From Symbiodinium natans (Eukaryota; Sar; Dinophyceae; Suessiales; Symbiodiniaceae): a stretch of 52,578 nucleotides of DNA. The notes beneath the pieces were generated by a model. The model was given only the letters and a program-made list of their open reading frames with translations, was not told the origin of the DNA and made no database searches. The DNA lies in assembly GCA_905221605.1 (NCBI GenBank), contig CAJNDS010000909.1:1-52578 (forward strand), given 5' to 3'. Position numbers and translations under genes: made by a program. Shown here piece by piece: positions 8,784-17,692 of the stretch. Position 1 is the first letter of the stretch. Each line of letters begins with the position of its first letter.

Positions 8784-10391
8784 CTACAGATAATCTTCAA
8801 TGAAAGCTTCCCTGGGGCCGCCAAAGGACCCTTCAACAAAAGGAACTGCGGTGGGCTTACAGGGTCGCTTGTCGAGCTTAGTCGAGGCGCGAGACTTCCT
8901 GGCCCTAACCCGTTCCTGCTCATCCAAAATGCGTGCCTGGGACATGCTGAGAAGGCCTTGATGTTGAGAAAGGAACTGACTACATCTCGGCTGTTTGCGG
9001 AGGTGTTTGAGCACTCTGGAGCGGGTATGGAACTCCTGGCAACATGCTCCACATGAAGTGCTGGCCACCAGTCTGCCGGCAATGCTGCGCAAGCCGAGGG
9101 CAAGCGCTAAATGCGCTGCCAGCCCTTGCTTAGCAACTGCTAAGAACCCACAAAGCCTACACGGAAAAACCCGCAACTTGGATCCCTGCACAGGCCTGAG
9201 CGGGATACGGTCCTCGCTGAGGTCAGCAGCAGCAGTCCAGAGCAGTCGCAGTGAATGCTGGAAATGGGCTGGCGCAGCTCGGATCCAGGAGAAGAGTTCT
9301 TGCGGCTGCACGGACTGAGACCAGGAAGCTGGAAATCTCCGAGGCACCAGGGCAGCAGCCCACTGAACATCAGCACAAACTGCGGTAAGCCAGCACCGCT
9401 GGGATCCTATCCCTGCTTCAAGCAAGCTTCGCACAGGGTCGCAACGCTTGACTACCTGCCCTAGCAGCCGCAAACCTTCAAGGGCCAGCAGACAAGAGGG
9501 CGCTGGCATCCCGGCTGCTGCACACACGCTGGCTGAAGTCAGATGGGCGTCGTGCGGGAAGTCCCTAGCGGGCAGGAGGGTCCGGTACAAGTGGATCACA
9601 GAGCTCTGCCAAAGTGAGGCTTCAGCGGCAGTAAGCTGAGCCCAAGCACCAACGTTGTGCAGGAGCCTGCTGAGCACCAAGGAGCGGAACAAGACCTGTC
9701 TGTCCGACAGGGGCAAGTCTCGGTTACCGAAAACCTTGGCACGCATTGGCTTGGCAACCGCCTTGGCTTCCCCAGCTCGGCGCCTAATCTCTGCGAGAAG
9801 TGAGGCGCTGTACGCAACCTGCGAGCCTAGGTGCCTATATTCCAAAACATACTTGATGGAGACTGCAGGTCCTAGGTCAGGAAGCAGAATTAGTCCCGAG
9901 GCTTCTGAGCAGCAGACCGTCTCTTTGATCTCTGCTGCGCCCGGGCCAAAAGGGGTCAGGAGCCACTCTGTCTTACCGATATAGCTAGTGTTCCTGCGCA
10001 CAGCTATTAGATCACTTGCCGCTGGAGCCACAATAGCCAAGGAAACATCATCATGCCAGGCAGAGGCCATGTAGTCCGAATGGGCCCCACGTCTGTCGGT
10101 GAGCATGGCATCGAGATGAAGCACAATGTTGGACCCCAACTGGGCCACTCCAGAAGAAATCTCAGCAAGTGCGTCGTGAGCTATCAGAGCAAACAGGGCG
10201 TCTGCTAGAGGATCACCTGGCCTAGAACCTCGGTTGGTCGCTACCACGCGTTTGCTACCACTGACAGTAAACCAAGTGGCGCTTAGTATGCCTTGTAAAC
10301 GCCCTTGAAACTCTGACCAGGAACCGGAGGCAGGATCAGCGTCTGAGATAGCCTGGAGCAAGGCTTCTGAGGTGTCTGCTGAGATCCCCAA
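8784..10391 (-). pseudogene. Reverse transcriptase palm/thumb and C-terminal fingers
   Basis: The longest open frame of the window (535 codons) holds motif B as RGSRPGDPLAD (residues 54-64). Motif C reads AWHDDVSL (112-115 WHDD), where most reverse transcriptases have YADD or FADD; both aspartates are kept. YRHLGS (185-190) is the usual post-motif-D element. Near the C-terminus are CRLC (411-414) with His427, and C447-x2-C450-x12-H463-x6-C470, a CCHC-type finger likely to bind nucleic acid. The apparent start lies inside the RT domain, so this is the 3' part of a broken gene, in the same frame as the 10626-11192 segment. Confidence 0.9.
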
Positions 10392-10669
10392 ACTTGATGT
10401 CCAAACCAGGAAGCGCTGCGGGTCCGGGCACCAAAGAGGAATTCCCTGTATATACTGTAAAAGGCTGCCTTCAAGTCCAGGAAAAGAATTGCAGATGACT
10501 GACGCGTTTCAGCCACCCTGGCCTGGAAAGAACGAAGACCCAGGGACAGGAGCGCTGGGGACAAGCCTCCACAGACACCAGCGTGCATGTCAGTCCTGAC
10601 GGCGTCAAAAGTTTTGGCGACACACTCATGCGTGGAAACGCTTGCCAAGGAGTTCTGAAACCAGGACAC
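10390..10669 (-). pseudogene. Reverse transcriptase motif A segment (other frame)
   Basis: In a frame offset from its neighbours, the peptide SAILFLDLKAAFYSIYRE is motif A of a non-LTR reverse transcriptase, with the first catalytic aspartate in FLDLKAAF. It bridges the 10626-11192 and 8784-10391 segments, which share a frame with each other. One indel on each side (near 10645 and 10395) would explain this. Confidence 0.85.
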
Positions 10670-11192
10670 TCCTGTAGTTGCCTGGGTCGGTCAGGTCTCC
10701 TTTGCCTTTGTAGAGAGGGATAGCCTCGCCCCCCTTCCAACGAAGAGGCTCAGCTCCCACCACGGCGCTCTTCAGAGCCAATGGGTAGGAGTGCATAGAG
10801 AAAGCCGAAGGGGCTGCCTTAACATGCTCAGCTCTCAGCCCGTCATGGCCTGGAGACTTGCCGTTGCGAAGTTTCTGCATCTGACGCTCCCACTGAATGA
10901 TGCTAGGAAAAACAGACTGGGGCTGGGCCTCACAGAGACTTTGGGCGTGAGCCTGCACAAGAGTATGTGGAGCTACAACCGAACCGCCTTCTATGTCCCC
11001 AAAACGGTCCTCCCACAAGTGATGGGCTGCATCTTGACTGGGAAGAAGGTCACCTGACACAAGCCAGAGGCCGGAGACCAGCTTTTTTTGGCCACTGACG
11101 GTCGGAAGGGCCTCAAAGCCTGGTACAGCCCTGCCTTGTCCTTTGCTGCAGCAGAAGTACGTACTTCGTCGGCTAGACCTGCCAGGTAACAA
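10626..11192 (-). pseudogene. Reverse transcriptase fingers segment
   Basis: The conserved part reads KSPGHDGLRAEHVK and then WKGGEAIPLYKGKGD with DPGNYRSV, the standard fingers motifs (motif 0-2) of non-LTR reverse transcriptases. Upstream of the seven-base A-run (plus-strand T-run 11083-11089) the homologous reading moves to another frame (LADEVRTSAAAKDKAG). Slippage in that run is the likely cause. Confidence 0.85.
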
Positions 11193-11660
11193 AGTTTGGA
11201 TTGTTCAGCCCAGACCTGAGCTGCTTGCCAAGCGCGCGATGGCTCTCAACAAGGGAGGTAAGTTGGTGGCCTGCGGCTGAGGCCATGGCCGCCTTGAGCA
11301 AGCTTCTTTGCTGGACCAATGCGTGGAGCTCAGGAGTGAGGTATGGAGCTCTAGCTTCCGGGACTGACGACTTGCTGCACGCGGTAAGACCCCTGTGCTG
11401 AGAGGTAAGGACGCCAGCGTGGGAGTCCAGACTGACAGACCAGCCTGTTGGCGGCAGATTTTGCAGACCCTCAGACAGAGCGCGGGCGTCACCCAACCAA
11501 GGCCCAGACTGCTTAGGCCTCCGGCGTCGTTGACGCGGCATGGACTTTGTGAACCCCAAAGTGACAGTAACGTAACGGCATCATGGTCCTCATGCTCCCT
11601 GCCCATATCGATTGGCACAGTGCGTGAGCTGTGAGCTACAGGCTGCAACGAGAGCTTCAC
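11173..11660 (-). pseudogene. Endonuclease C-terminus and linker fragment
   Basis: The 5'-most remnant reads MGREHEDHDAV, resembling the terminal SDH-type motif of LINE endonucleases. In an adjoining frame come a basic stretch (PRQRRRRPK) and a helical linker (ALVQQRSLLKAAMASAAGHQ). Two frame changes occur here. Nothing upstream of 11660 continues the endonuclease, marking the 5' truncation point. Confidence 0.65.
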
Positions 11661-11667
11661 GGAGAGG

Positions 11668-12214
11668 TTGAGCCTAGCTCAGAAATCTGTTCCTGTTGAG
11701 CAGTCTGGGCCATGGGATGTGCAAGTTTTGTGGAACAAGCGGTACCTTCCTCGTGTTTACACGGACTCTGAATACCTTCGGGCGAAAGAGAAGGCCGCAA
11801 AGGAATTGATGCGCGATCTCAAGAAAACAACGCAAGAAGAACCCGACAAGCTCGTAGAGCCCATCTCAGGGGACGTCTATCTAGCGAAGGAAGAGATGGC
11901 ATCACGGGCAGAGATCCGCGCAGAGCTTCGGAGCATCACCCCAGGTGTTTGCAATATCTCCGAGGCAAGAGCTACAGCCCTTACCAAGGGTGGCTGCAGT
12001 GGTAGATCTGGAGCTCGCGCGTGCTTGGAATGCACCCGGCGCGAAGGAGGAAGACTTGCAGCCGATGAGCTTCTGGAGCAAGAAGCAGCACAGAAGACTG
12101 GTTCGATGGTGAAGGATCAGCTCGAAGCTGCTGTGGTGCTTTGCAAAGAAGTCTTGGAACATTGCTCCATGTGCGATGAGCCTTGCGAGGGTTGCAAAGA
12201 GTTGCATGAACCCT
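11668..12214 (+). pseudogene. Helicase-like polyprotein, N-terminal segment
   Basis: A 182-codon open frame starts just past the LINE truncation point. It has a charged coiled-coil-like stretch (AKEKAAKELMRDLKKT), then Cys pairs (CLEC; CSMCDEPCEGC) that could bind zinc. No family is recognised. Its frame breaks at 12208-12221, where GAACCCT occurs twice in tandem. Dropping one seven-base copy would bring it into the frame of the next segment, so the two were probably one coding sequence. The true N-terminus may lie upstream, removed by the LINE. Confidence 0.6.
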
Positions 12215-12790
12215 GAACCCTTAGTCGCTGAAGTGATCATCACTGACCGTGACGCCAAACCCAGAAAGGGGTCGCTACATCGGCAGTGTTTTCAGCGTCT
12301 GGCTGCTTATCGCAGAGAGTTGCTGCTCACGCTCTTCGATGTCTTTGAAGACAGCAGTGTGCAACGCTACGACGCGCAGAAAAACGAGGAGCATGTCATC
12401 ATTTCCAAGATGATACCTGACATCAGTGGGAGGACAATCGCTGGCTCCTATGACGCGAAAGCTGGCTCGAATGGCTTCTCCTTGGCTGCTGTCCGCGCTG
12501 TGCGGGACGTAGCTATCGAGCGGCTGAAGCAGCTTCCAGAGTCAGAGCTCCGCGAAGAAGCAATCCTGATCATGGGGGCATTGGGCAGTCCATTCGCGAT
12601 GTACACCCCCCGGCTTGATGAGCCTCAATCTGATGAGTCCGACGAACCACAGGAAGAAGACGAAGAGGACTTGTCTCGAGAGGTTCACCTGTCCAAAGAG
12701 ACCTTCGATAACCCTCGACCTGTGATCTGCATGGCAACAGGGGGCCAAAAGACAACGACGACTCCAGCTTGGATAGCGGAGACTCTTTAG
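12176..12790 (+). pseudogene. Helicase-like segment with Walker A-like motif
   Basis: This open frame contains an acidic linker (about residues 148-170, rich in D/E) and then PVICMATGGQKTTTTPAW. That is a Walker A/motif I candidate with Lys192 and a following proline, as in viral superfamily-2 helicases of the NS3/CI type; Gln stands where Gly or Ser is usual. It ends at an in-frame TAG at 12788. The next segment continues in the same frame directly after it, so the stop is probably a later mutation (or is read through). Confidence 0.65.
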
Positions 12791-13385
12791 GCTATTGTTG
12801 TTGTCGTGGTGCCCAAAGATGCATTGGCGCAGTCCACCCTGAGGTACATGAAGACTACTTCTTGGGCCGGACATGTTTGTCTGGGTGCTCACACAGCGTT
12901 CTACCAGCCAAAGAACAAGGAGCAGAGTCTCCGCTCTCGCTCACCTGGCGTGGTTTGGACTACCCCGGGAACTTTCTCAAGGATGCTCTCTGAGTTCTTG
13001 GAGAGTGCGCGGAAAGCCTCCCACCCGGTAAAGATCGTGCTTGACGAGCTCCATCATGCCTCTTCGAATGAAGACCTTACCTTGAACGCGATGGTGACAT
13101 GTATCGTGCACGCAACAGAGTCGTACAAGAATATCCAACTCATCGGGTCCACAGCAACTCCATGTAAGTCCTGGTTCCGGTTGCATGGTTTCGGTCCGTT
13201 TGCTCGAACGGCAGATTGGTCGACCAAAGAGGATCAGGCAAAGAAGGAGACGAACTTGACCAAGATCAAACTCACAGAGGAGTATAGCCCGGAGGGCATG
13301 GCAAGCCACCTTCTGGCGTCGTTGAATCGACAGCCGGCTCATTTCTGTTCTCTTGGCTTCGTTCCTGGGCCTGCTGAAGCATATA
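12791..13385 (+). pseudogene. Helicase-like segment, motifs Ia to III
   Basis: In the frame of the previous segment the sequence reads IVVVVVPKDALAQS (motif Ia position), GVVWTTPGTFSRML (Ib), VKIVLDELHHASS (motif II, DELH), then IQLIGSTATP (motif III). Spacing and order match the N-terminal RecA domain of viral SF2 helicases. The domain then meets an inserted element at 13386. The ORF's apparent continuation to 13486 is insert sequence. Confidence 0.7.
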
Positions 13386-13625
13386 ATCGCTTCCCCCTTT
13401 TACTAAAGACCCCCCTAATACTAAAAATACTTTCCGGAAAATCCTGCCGTAACCGAGCCCGCCTTTTAAAACCTATTCCGAATTAGGGGGGGGTTCAGGG
13501 CTCCTAAGACCCTGAAGCCAACGAGGGTTTAGGGTCTAATTAGGGTTAAGGGTTTAGGGTTTAGGGCTTCGGGTTCATTAAGGGTTCAGGCTCTGTCTGA
13601 GCCTTGCTGTTCTGCAAGAGTTGAG

Positions 13626-13682
<57 letters not shown>

Positions 13683-13857
13683 GTCTCTCTCTTTCAGTTT
13701 ACACCACACTTCAGTACTTGATTACTTGAGTAAATCTGGAGTCTAGAACATGGCATTTCGATAAAAACCCCCCCCTAATAATAAAAACACATTTCGAATT
13801 TCTATTGGGGGGGGGGGGGGAGGGGACCCCCCGTTTAATATTAGGGGGAAACGATTA
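13386..13857. mobile_element. 472-bp inverted-repeat insert in helicase ORF, TA target
   Basis: The insert starts atcgcttcccccttttacta and ends with the inverse of atcgtttccccctaatatta (18 of 22 terminal positions match). TA at 13384-13385 and 13856-13857 flanks it, as for Tc1/mariner-type MITEs. Inside lie a second pair of C/G-tract palindromes, a short TTTAGGG patch (13525-13570) and a (TC)n microsatellite (13630-13679). Removing the insert with one TA puts the two helicase halves exactly in frame. It may be a recent transposon or an introner-like spliced element. Confidence 0.8.
13630..13690. repeat. (TC)n microsatellite
   Basis: About 25 uninterrupted TC dinucleotides followed by a degenerate tctctctttc tail lie inside the 472-bp insert. 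A related (CT)n tract at 16904-16927 also sits next to a CCCTAAA array. Confidence 0.9.
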
Positions 13858-15260
13858 ATGTTCATCGCGCGATCAAGAAGCTCCAGAAAGATGAAGTGAT
13901 AGCCCAGAAAGAGTTCGAAGTCCTTCATTTTCCTGGCGCGGTTCCTACTGAGGAGCGAAATCGCATTCTCGCTATGGCCAGCGATCCGAAGGCGCCCTCC
14001 AGAATCGTGCTCTGCTCGAGCATAGCCATAGCAGGGTTCACATTTGGGGAGGCGATTTACGCGGCCTCTTCGAACCTGCGCCATGTCTTGGCTGTCGACT
14101 CAATCACAAGGCGACCCCAGCAGTACATTGCAGCATCGACAGCTGATGAGCTGGTGGAATCTCAAAGCCGAGACGCTAAGTTCGAGATCTTCCATGCAGG
14201 AGCTTCACTTCAGGTGGATGTAGCTGCGTGTGTTGATCCGACTGGAGTGGCCTCGAACACTACTCTTGCAGCCGCCTTGCCGAAAGTAAGGCCAACCCTC
14301 TTGCCAGAGGTGCTTGACTGTGCGCATGCCATTGAGCCCCACGCAATGTCGCTAGATGCCGAGCTAGAAGACATGCGGACGAGCCTCTCTAAGAGATTGG
14401 GAGGTCGCAGGCTCTTTGCTTGGCATACTGATAGCCGATCAGAGTATGTGGGCTTGACGCACATGCAGCAATGGCTGGATGAGGGTGTAGCGGCTGATAA
14501 GGTCCGAATGCAGGGCGCAAAGCTCTTGGCCCATCTCACGAAGGTCCCTGCAGATCCAAGACCTACAGAAGAACAATTGAAACAGGCAGCACGCCGCACA
14601 GGTGCAGACTTCCAGGAATTGGACAGCATCACGTTTGACGCTGAGAATCCAGTGCTCTACAGTTCTTTGATTGACGAAGTCATTTTCAGTGATGATGCGC
14701 TGGATACCTTCTGGTTGTCAACTGGGCGGGAAATGCGGGAAATCCCTGCGACGCGTGGGCCGAACTCCAAAAGCACGGTGCCGATCGTTCCTGAATATGG
14801 CACTGCTGCCGCGAGGATCGGCGCAAGGCCGGCTGAAGTGGCATTCCTCGTGCAGGGCCGTTTTACAAGTTCTGGTTTCGTTGTAGACCGGCTTGTGAAC
14901 GCAGTGCCCATTGTGGAAGCAGCTGTTCTGCCACCTCCTCTGACCTGGAGCCCAGCCCTTCGTGGTTGTGTTCTAGTCGAAGAAGGAGGAAAGGCCGTGA
15001 CTCCCACGCGATTCCGAGAGGCACCAGATCTCTGTGAACCGGATCGATTTAAGGACCCGAGCCATTCGGCTGTGCCACACTGGCATCAAAGCCATCTCAG
15101 GCTCAGAGTGAAGACAGGATCCAGTGAAGAGTTCACCCGCCGAATTCGCCACCGACTGACTGCTTGTCGAACAAGCCAGCGGCAAAGTCCTCACAACGCG
15201 TCTACTCTGGCGGCGATGACACTGTCTACAGTGGACAGTGGGACGGGTTTACAGACCTGA
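13858..15260 (+). pseudogene. Helicase-like C-terminal RecA domain and downstream region
   Basis: The frame resumes exactly at 13858. VLHFPGAVPTEERNRIL fits motif IV, and RIVLCSSIAIAGFTFGEAIY fits motif V of SF2 helicases (compare the viral IVATNxxExGVT pattern). The arginine-rich motif VI (QRxGRxGR) is not recognisable. About 330 residues without known motifs follow. The pattern fits a decayed NS3/CI-like helicase from an RNA-virus polyprotein integrated in the genome, though an unusual cellular DExH protein cannot be excluded. The frame fails near 15120-15200, where similar coding resumes in another frame. Confidence 0.65.
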
Positions 15261-15526
15261 TCGACCGTAAGCGTCGGTTGGGTTTGGTGACTGGTCTCGC
15301 TGTTTGCAATGGCCTCTCGAAAAGATTCCTGATCGAGTTCCACCAGCGATTCTACCACTTCCTCGACGGGAAATGGAAGGCCTACCGCCCTTTCGTGCCG
15401 CAGAATGCAGCAGGTGATCGTGCCAGGCTTTTGTGGTTGCAAAGCATTGGTGTGCCAGTGACAGTTGCAGCCGGTCTGGGCAGAATTGCTGAAACACAGC
15501 TGCTGTCAAAGTTTTCACCCACTTGA
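15123..15526 (+). pseudogene. Downstream polyprotein-like segment (shifted frame)
   Basis: An open frame overlapping the previous segment reads RVYSGGDDTVYSGQWDGF, then RFLIEFHQRFYHFLDGKW. The GDD triplet is suggestive, but the surrounding residues do not make a convincing RNA-polymerase motif C, so I do not assign one. Coding composition is good up to the stop at 15526. It is probably the 3' continuation of the helicase-like sequence after an indel. Confidence 0.5.
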
Positions 15527-15593
15527 AGGACCACATCCTAACTTCCTCAAGGCCGAAGCCTTGGCCCCAACATGGGGGCTAGGGTTTCCAAAG

Positions 15594-15641
15594 GCCCAGG
15601 GTCGAACCCTCTACGCCTTTGAGCCAGAATGGCTACGGAAG
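15594..15641 (+). CDS. Exon-like island ending at G|GTTTAGGG
   Basis: After tttccaAAG the frame reads AQGRTLYAFEPEWLRK and ends CGGAAG|GTTTAGGG. This is an AAG|GT donor whose GT is the first part of the TTTAGGG array that follows (15642-15760). It is one of the clearest cases of a telomere unit supplying the 5' splice site. Function unknown. Confidence 0.5.
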
Positions 15642-15760
15642 GTTTAGGGTTTAGGGTTTAGGGTTTAGGGTTTAGGGTTTAGGGTTTAGGGTTTGGGTTT
15701 AGGGTTTATAGTTTAGGGCTTAGGGTTCAGGGTTTAGGGTTTAGGGCTTAGGCATATAGA
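15642..15760. repeat. TTTAGGG array
   Basis: About eight perfect TTTAGGG units are followed by variants (TTTGGG, TTTATAG, CTTAGGG). It begins at the exon edge without spacer. Confidence 0.9.
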
Positions 15761-16086
15761 CACCCACGTCCACATCTACATGTATATGAGCAAAAGGTCC
15801 TTTTGGGAAACTACTGAGTGCTCTTGTGGGTTCTAAGGGAGATATAGGATTATTTTCGGAAAATGCACAGGATTGTGATAAACTACTGGCCTACACAGCT
15901 GAAACTTCTATCCTTTACGTTCTGCTACCACAGATTTGACATTACACGAGATGACGTGATCTTACCTTCTACAGCTCAAGAACCCTAAACCCCTAAACCT
16001 GAAACCCCTAAACCCGAAACCCTAAACCCTAAACCCTAAACCCTAAACCCTAAACCCTAAACCGTGCTTTGCTCGGCCCACTGCAG
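15761..16086. other. Unique spacer then CCCTAAA array
   Basis: Positions 15761-15975 are unique and relatively AT-rich (acatctacatgtatatgagc...) with no gene seen. CCCTAAA units then fill 15983-16063 and lead to a CTGCAG acceptor at 16086. Confidence 0.55.
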
Positions 16087-16161
16087 AGGCCTGCACCCGG
16101 GGACTTCTGCAGGTCGACCCCGCATCGCCTGTGACCGCCACCTGGCATGGACAAATCTGGG
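16087..16161 (+). CDS. Exon-like island, unknown protein
   Basis: The island lies between CTGCAG (5', after a CCCTAAA array) and TGGG|GTTTAG (3', into a TTTAGGG array). The frame reads CTRGLLQVDPASPVTATWHG. A second frame is also open, so frame choice is uncertain. Function not recognised. Confidence 0.4.
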
Positions 16162-16171
16162 GTTTAGGGTT

Positions 16172-16270
16172 TAGGATGGAGGGTTTAGGGTTTAGGGTTT
16201 AGGGTTTAGGGTTTAGGGTTTAGGGTTTAGGGTTTAGGGTTTAGGGTTTGGGGTTTGGGGTTTGGGGTTT
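16172..16270. repeat. TTTAGGG array
   Basis: Roughly eleven TTTAGGG units degenerate to GGGTTTG units at the 3' end. Two open frames in the GGGTTTG part are repeat translations and are not called. Confidence 0.9.
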
Positions 16271-16973
16271 CAGGTTTAGGCTTCGCACTGCAGACCCTAG
16301 GACCCCCAGAACCGACAAATACACCCAAGACCCTTACAAAAACTGTGCCCCTAAACCCCAAGTCCTCCTCGTTTGTCGGGGGCTGGTCATCAGTCAGGTT
16401 CAGCTTTTCCAGTTGTTGTGGAGGAATACTCCTAGGGTTTGAGGCTTAGTGTTCTAAACCTTGGACCTTCATCCCCGAACCCGAAAGACTCTACAGACCC
16501 CAATAGGGTGAGGGTTTAGGGTTTAGGGTTTAGGGTTTAGGGTTTAGGGTTTGGGGTTTAGGGTTTAAGGTTTAAGGTTTAAGGGTTTAATTTAGTTCTT
16601 CAGGGTTTAGGGTTTAGGGATTAAGGTTGCACTCTGCTGTCCTCAGCCCGCGAGCTACAACTCAGGTCAACACGGGCTCGGCCGAGGCACTGTCCGAAGT
16701 TAGCTTTTAAGGTTCAGGGCTCAGGGTTTGGGCTTCAGGGTTTTAGGGTTTACTTTGTCGGCAGTTCTGTTTCGAGTGTTCAAGTGGTGGCAGTAATTTG
16801 TCCGACGATAAAAGCAGCTCAAGAGCCCTATGCCCTATGCCCCACACCCCAACCACAAGCCCCAAGCCCCAAACCCAGTTGAGGGCTAGGGGCCCCCTTG
16901 TTCTCTCTCTCTCTCTCTCTCTCTCTCGCCCTAAACCCTAAACCCTAAACCCTAAACCCTAAACCCACTCTAC
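16271..16973. repeat. ITS-rich spacer
   Basis: TTTAGGG units lie at 16510-16575 and 16600-16625, a (CT)n tract at 16904-16927, and CCCTAAA at 16929-16966. The spacers 16271-16500 and 16626-16900 show no coding island I can support. Confidence 0.6.
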
Positions 16974-17093
16974 ATGCTTCCGCAAGGTCGTGGGCTGCAA
17001 GCTCTCGACGGGAAGTGTGATTTCGTCCTGTCCGAGGACGCAGTGGAACAAGCCACCTTAAGCTGCGAGCACCAGCCCGAAAAAGCCATGTGC
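16974..17093 (+). CDS. Exon-like island, possibly CFAP161-like gene
   Basis: A frame from ATG 16974 reads through CDFVLSEDAVEQATLSCEHQ and on to EKAMC, ending TGC|GTACCC. It lies just upstream of the CFAP161-like exon at 17403. In that family a short segment with an SPDE-type motif precedes the next conserved block, which fits loosely (LSED). Membership in the same gene is inferred from order and strand only. Confidence 0.4.
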
Positions 17094-17096
17094 GTA

Positions 17097-17180
17097 CCCT
17101 AAACCCTAAACCCTAAACCCTAAACCCTAAACCCTAAACCCTAAACCCTAAACCCTAAACCCTAAACCCTAAACCCTAAA
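17097..17180. repeat. CCCTAAA array
   Basis: About twelve perfect CCCTAAA units start immediately after the GT donor of the preceding exon-like island. Here the array orientation at the intron start is CCCTAAA, opposite to the majority pattern. Confidence 0.95.
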
Positions 17181-17402
17181 GCCAGGATGTTTGTGTTTAG
17201 TTGTGAAAAGCGGCAGTGCAACCTGTCTCAGGCCTTGGCATCAGTTTGTTCCAAAGCACAGCAGCCTCATAGTCCCCAAAGGCTCCATGCTGATGACGCT
17301 CCTAAATGCTAAACTTTAAGGTTTAGGCAGGCATGTTTAGGGTCCAGGGATTTAGGATTCAGGGTTGAGGGTTTCGGGCCTGGGGGAATTTTTGGCACTG
17401 AG

Positions 17403-17513
17403 AGGGAGTCCGGACCAACGAGGAGTAACTTCACCATCGGCCGGGTGGACGACAATGACGGCTACGGCACGGACAAGTGCGTCTACTATGGGCAGCTCAT
17501 TCGGCTGGGGCGG
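17403..17513 (+). CDS. Putative CFAP161-like exon
   Basis: The frame reads RSNFTIGRVDDNDG and then KCVYYGQLIRLG, ending CGG|GTGACT. This resembles the CFAP161 segment with RNTFTI followed after a short variable loop by VxYGQxFxLG. The match in order and spacing to the exon at 8120 supports one flagellar gene on the plus strand, with a very long intron between. The acceptor is CACTGAG. The 3' flank is MITE-E copy 1. Confidence 0.5.
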
Positions 17514-17554
17514 GTGACTGAGGGGGCTTCTAAGGGCCTCATAAGTCTGCAGGG

Positions 17555-17692
17555 AGTTACATGTCCCTTAGGATGGCCCCTTACCTTCTTGGAAGGGTTC
17601 TGAAGCAAGTATGGGTCCTTGGATTATAGGGTATACAAGGGGCATATAAAGGGCCCCCCTTTTCAGGGCCCATATTAAGGGACCGTGTAACT
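17555..17692 (+). mobile_element. MITE-E copy 1
   Basis: A ~138-bp element with inverted ends: it starts agttacatgtccctta and ends taagggaccgtgtaact. Other copies are at 27504, 31797 and 36478. There is no coding capacity. Confidence 0.7.

Larger units (their letters stand above)
8784..11660 (-). mobile_element. Decayed non-LTR (LINE-like) retrotransposon
   Basis: Read on the minus strand, successive frames give the C-terminal part of an apurinic-type endonuclease (HEDHDAV, matching the SDHxPV-type motif), a linker, a non-LTR reverse transcriptase with fingers, motif A, motif B and motif C, a thumb, and C-terminal Cys/His fingers. At least four frame changes break the reading frame (near 11550, 11180, the A-run at 11083-11089, 10645 and 10395). 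The 5' end stops within the endonuclease, so the copy is truncated, as is usual for LINE insertions. It abuts the plus-strand helicase-like sequence tail to head. Confidence 0.9.

Noticed and set aside
12542-12892. Minus-strand frame across the helicase
   Set aside because: It is antisense to the helicase motifs I-Ia and has no motif of its own.
15164-15260. GDD triplet as RNA-dependent RNA polymerase motif C
   Set aside because: The flanking residues do not fit motif C and no motif A or B is visible upstream in the same frame, so the triplet alone is not evidence.
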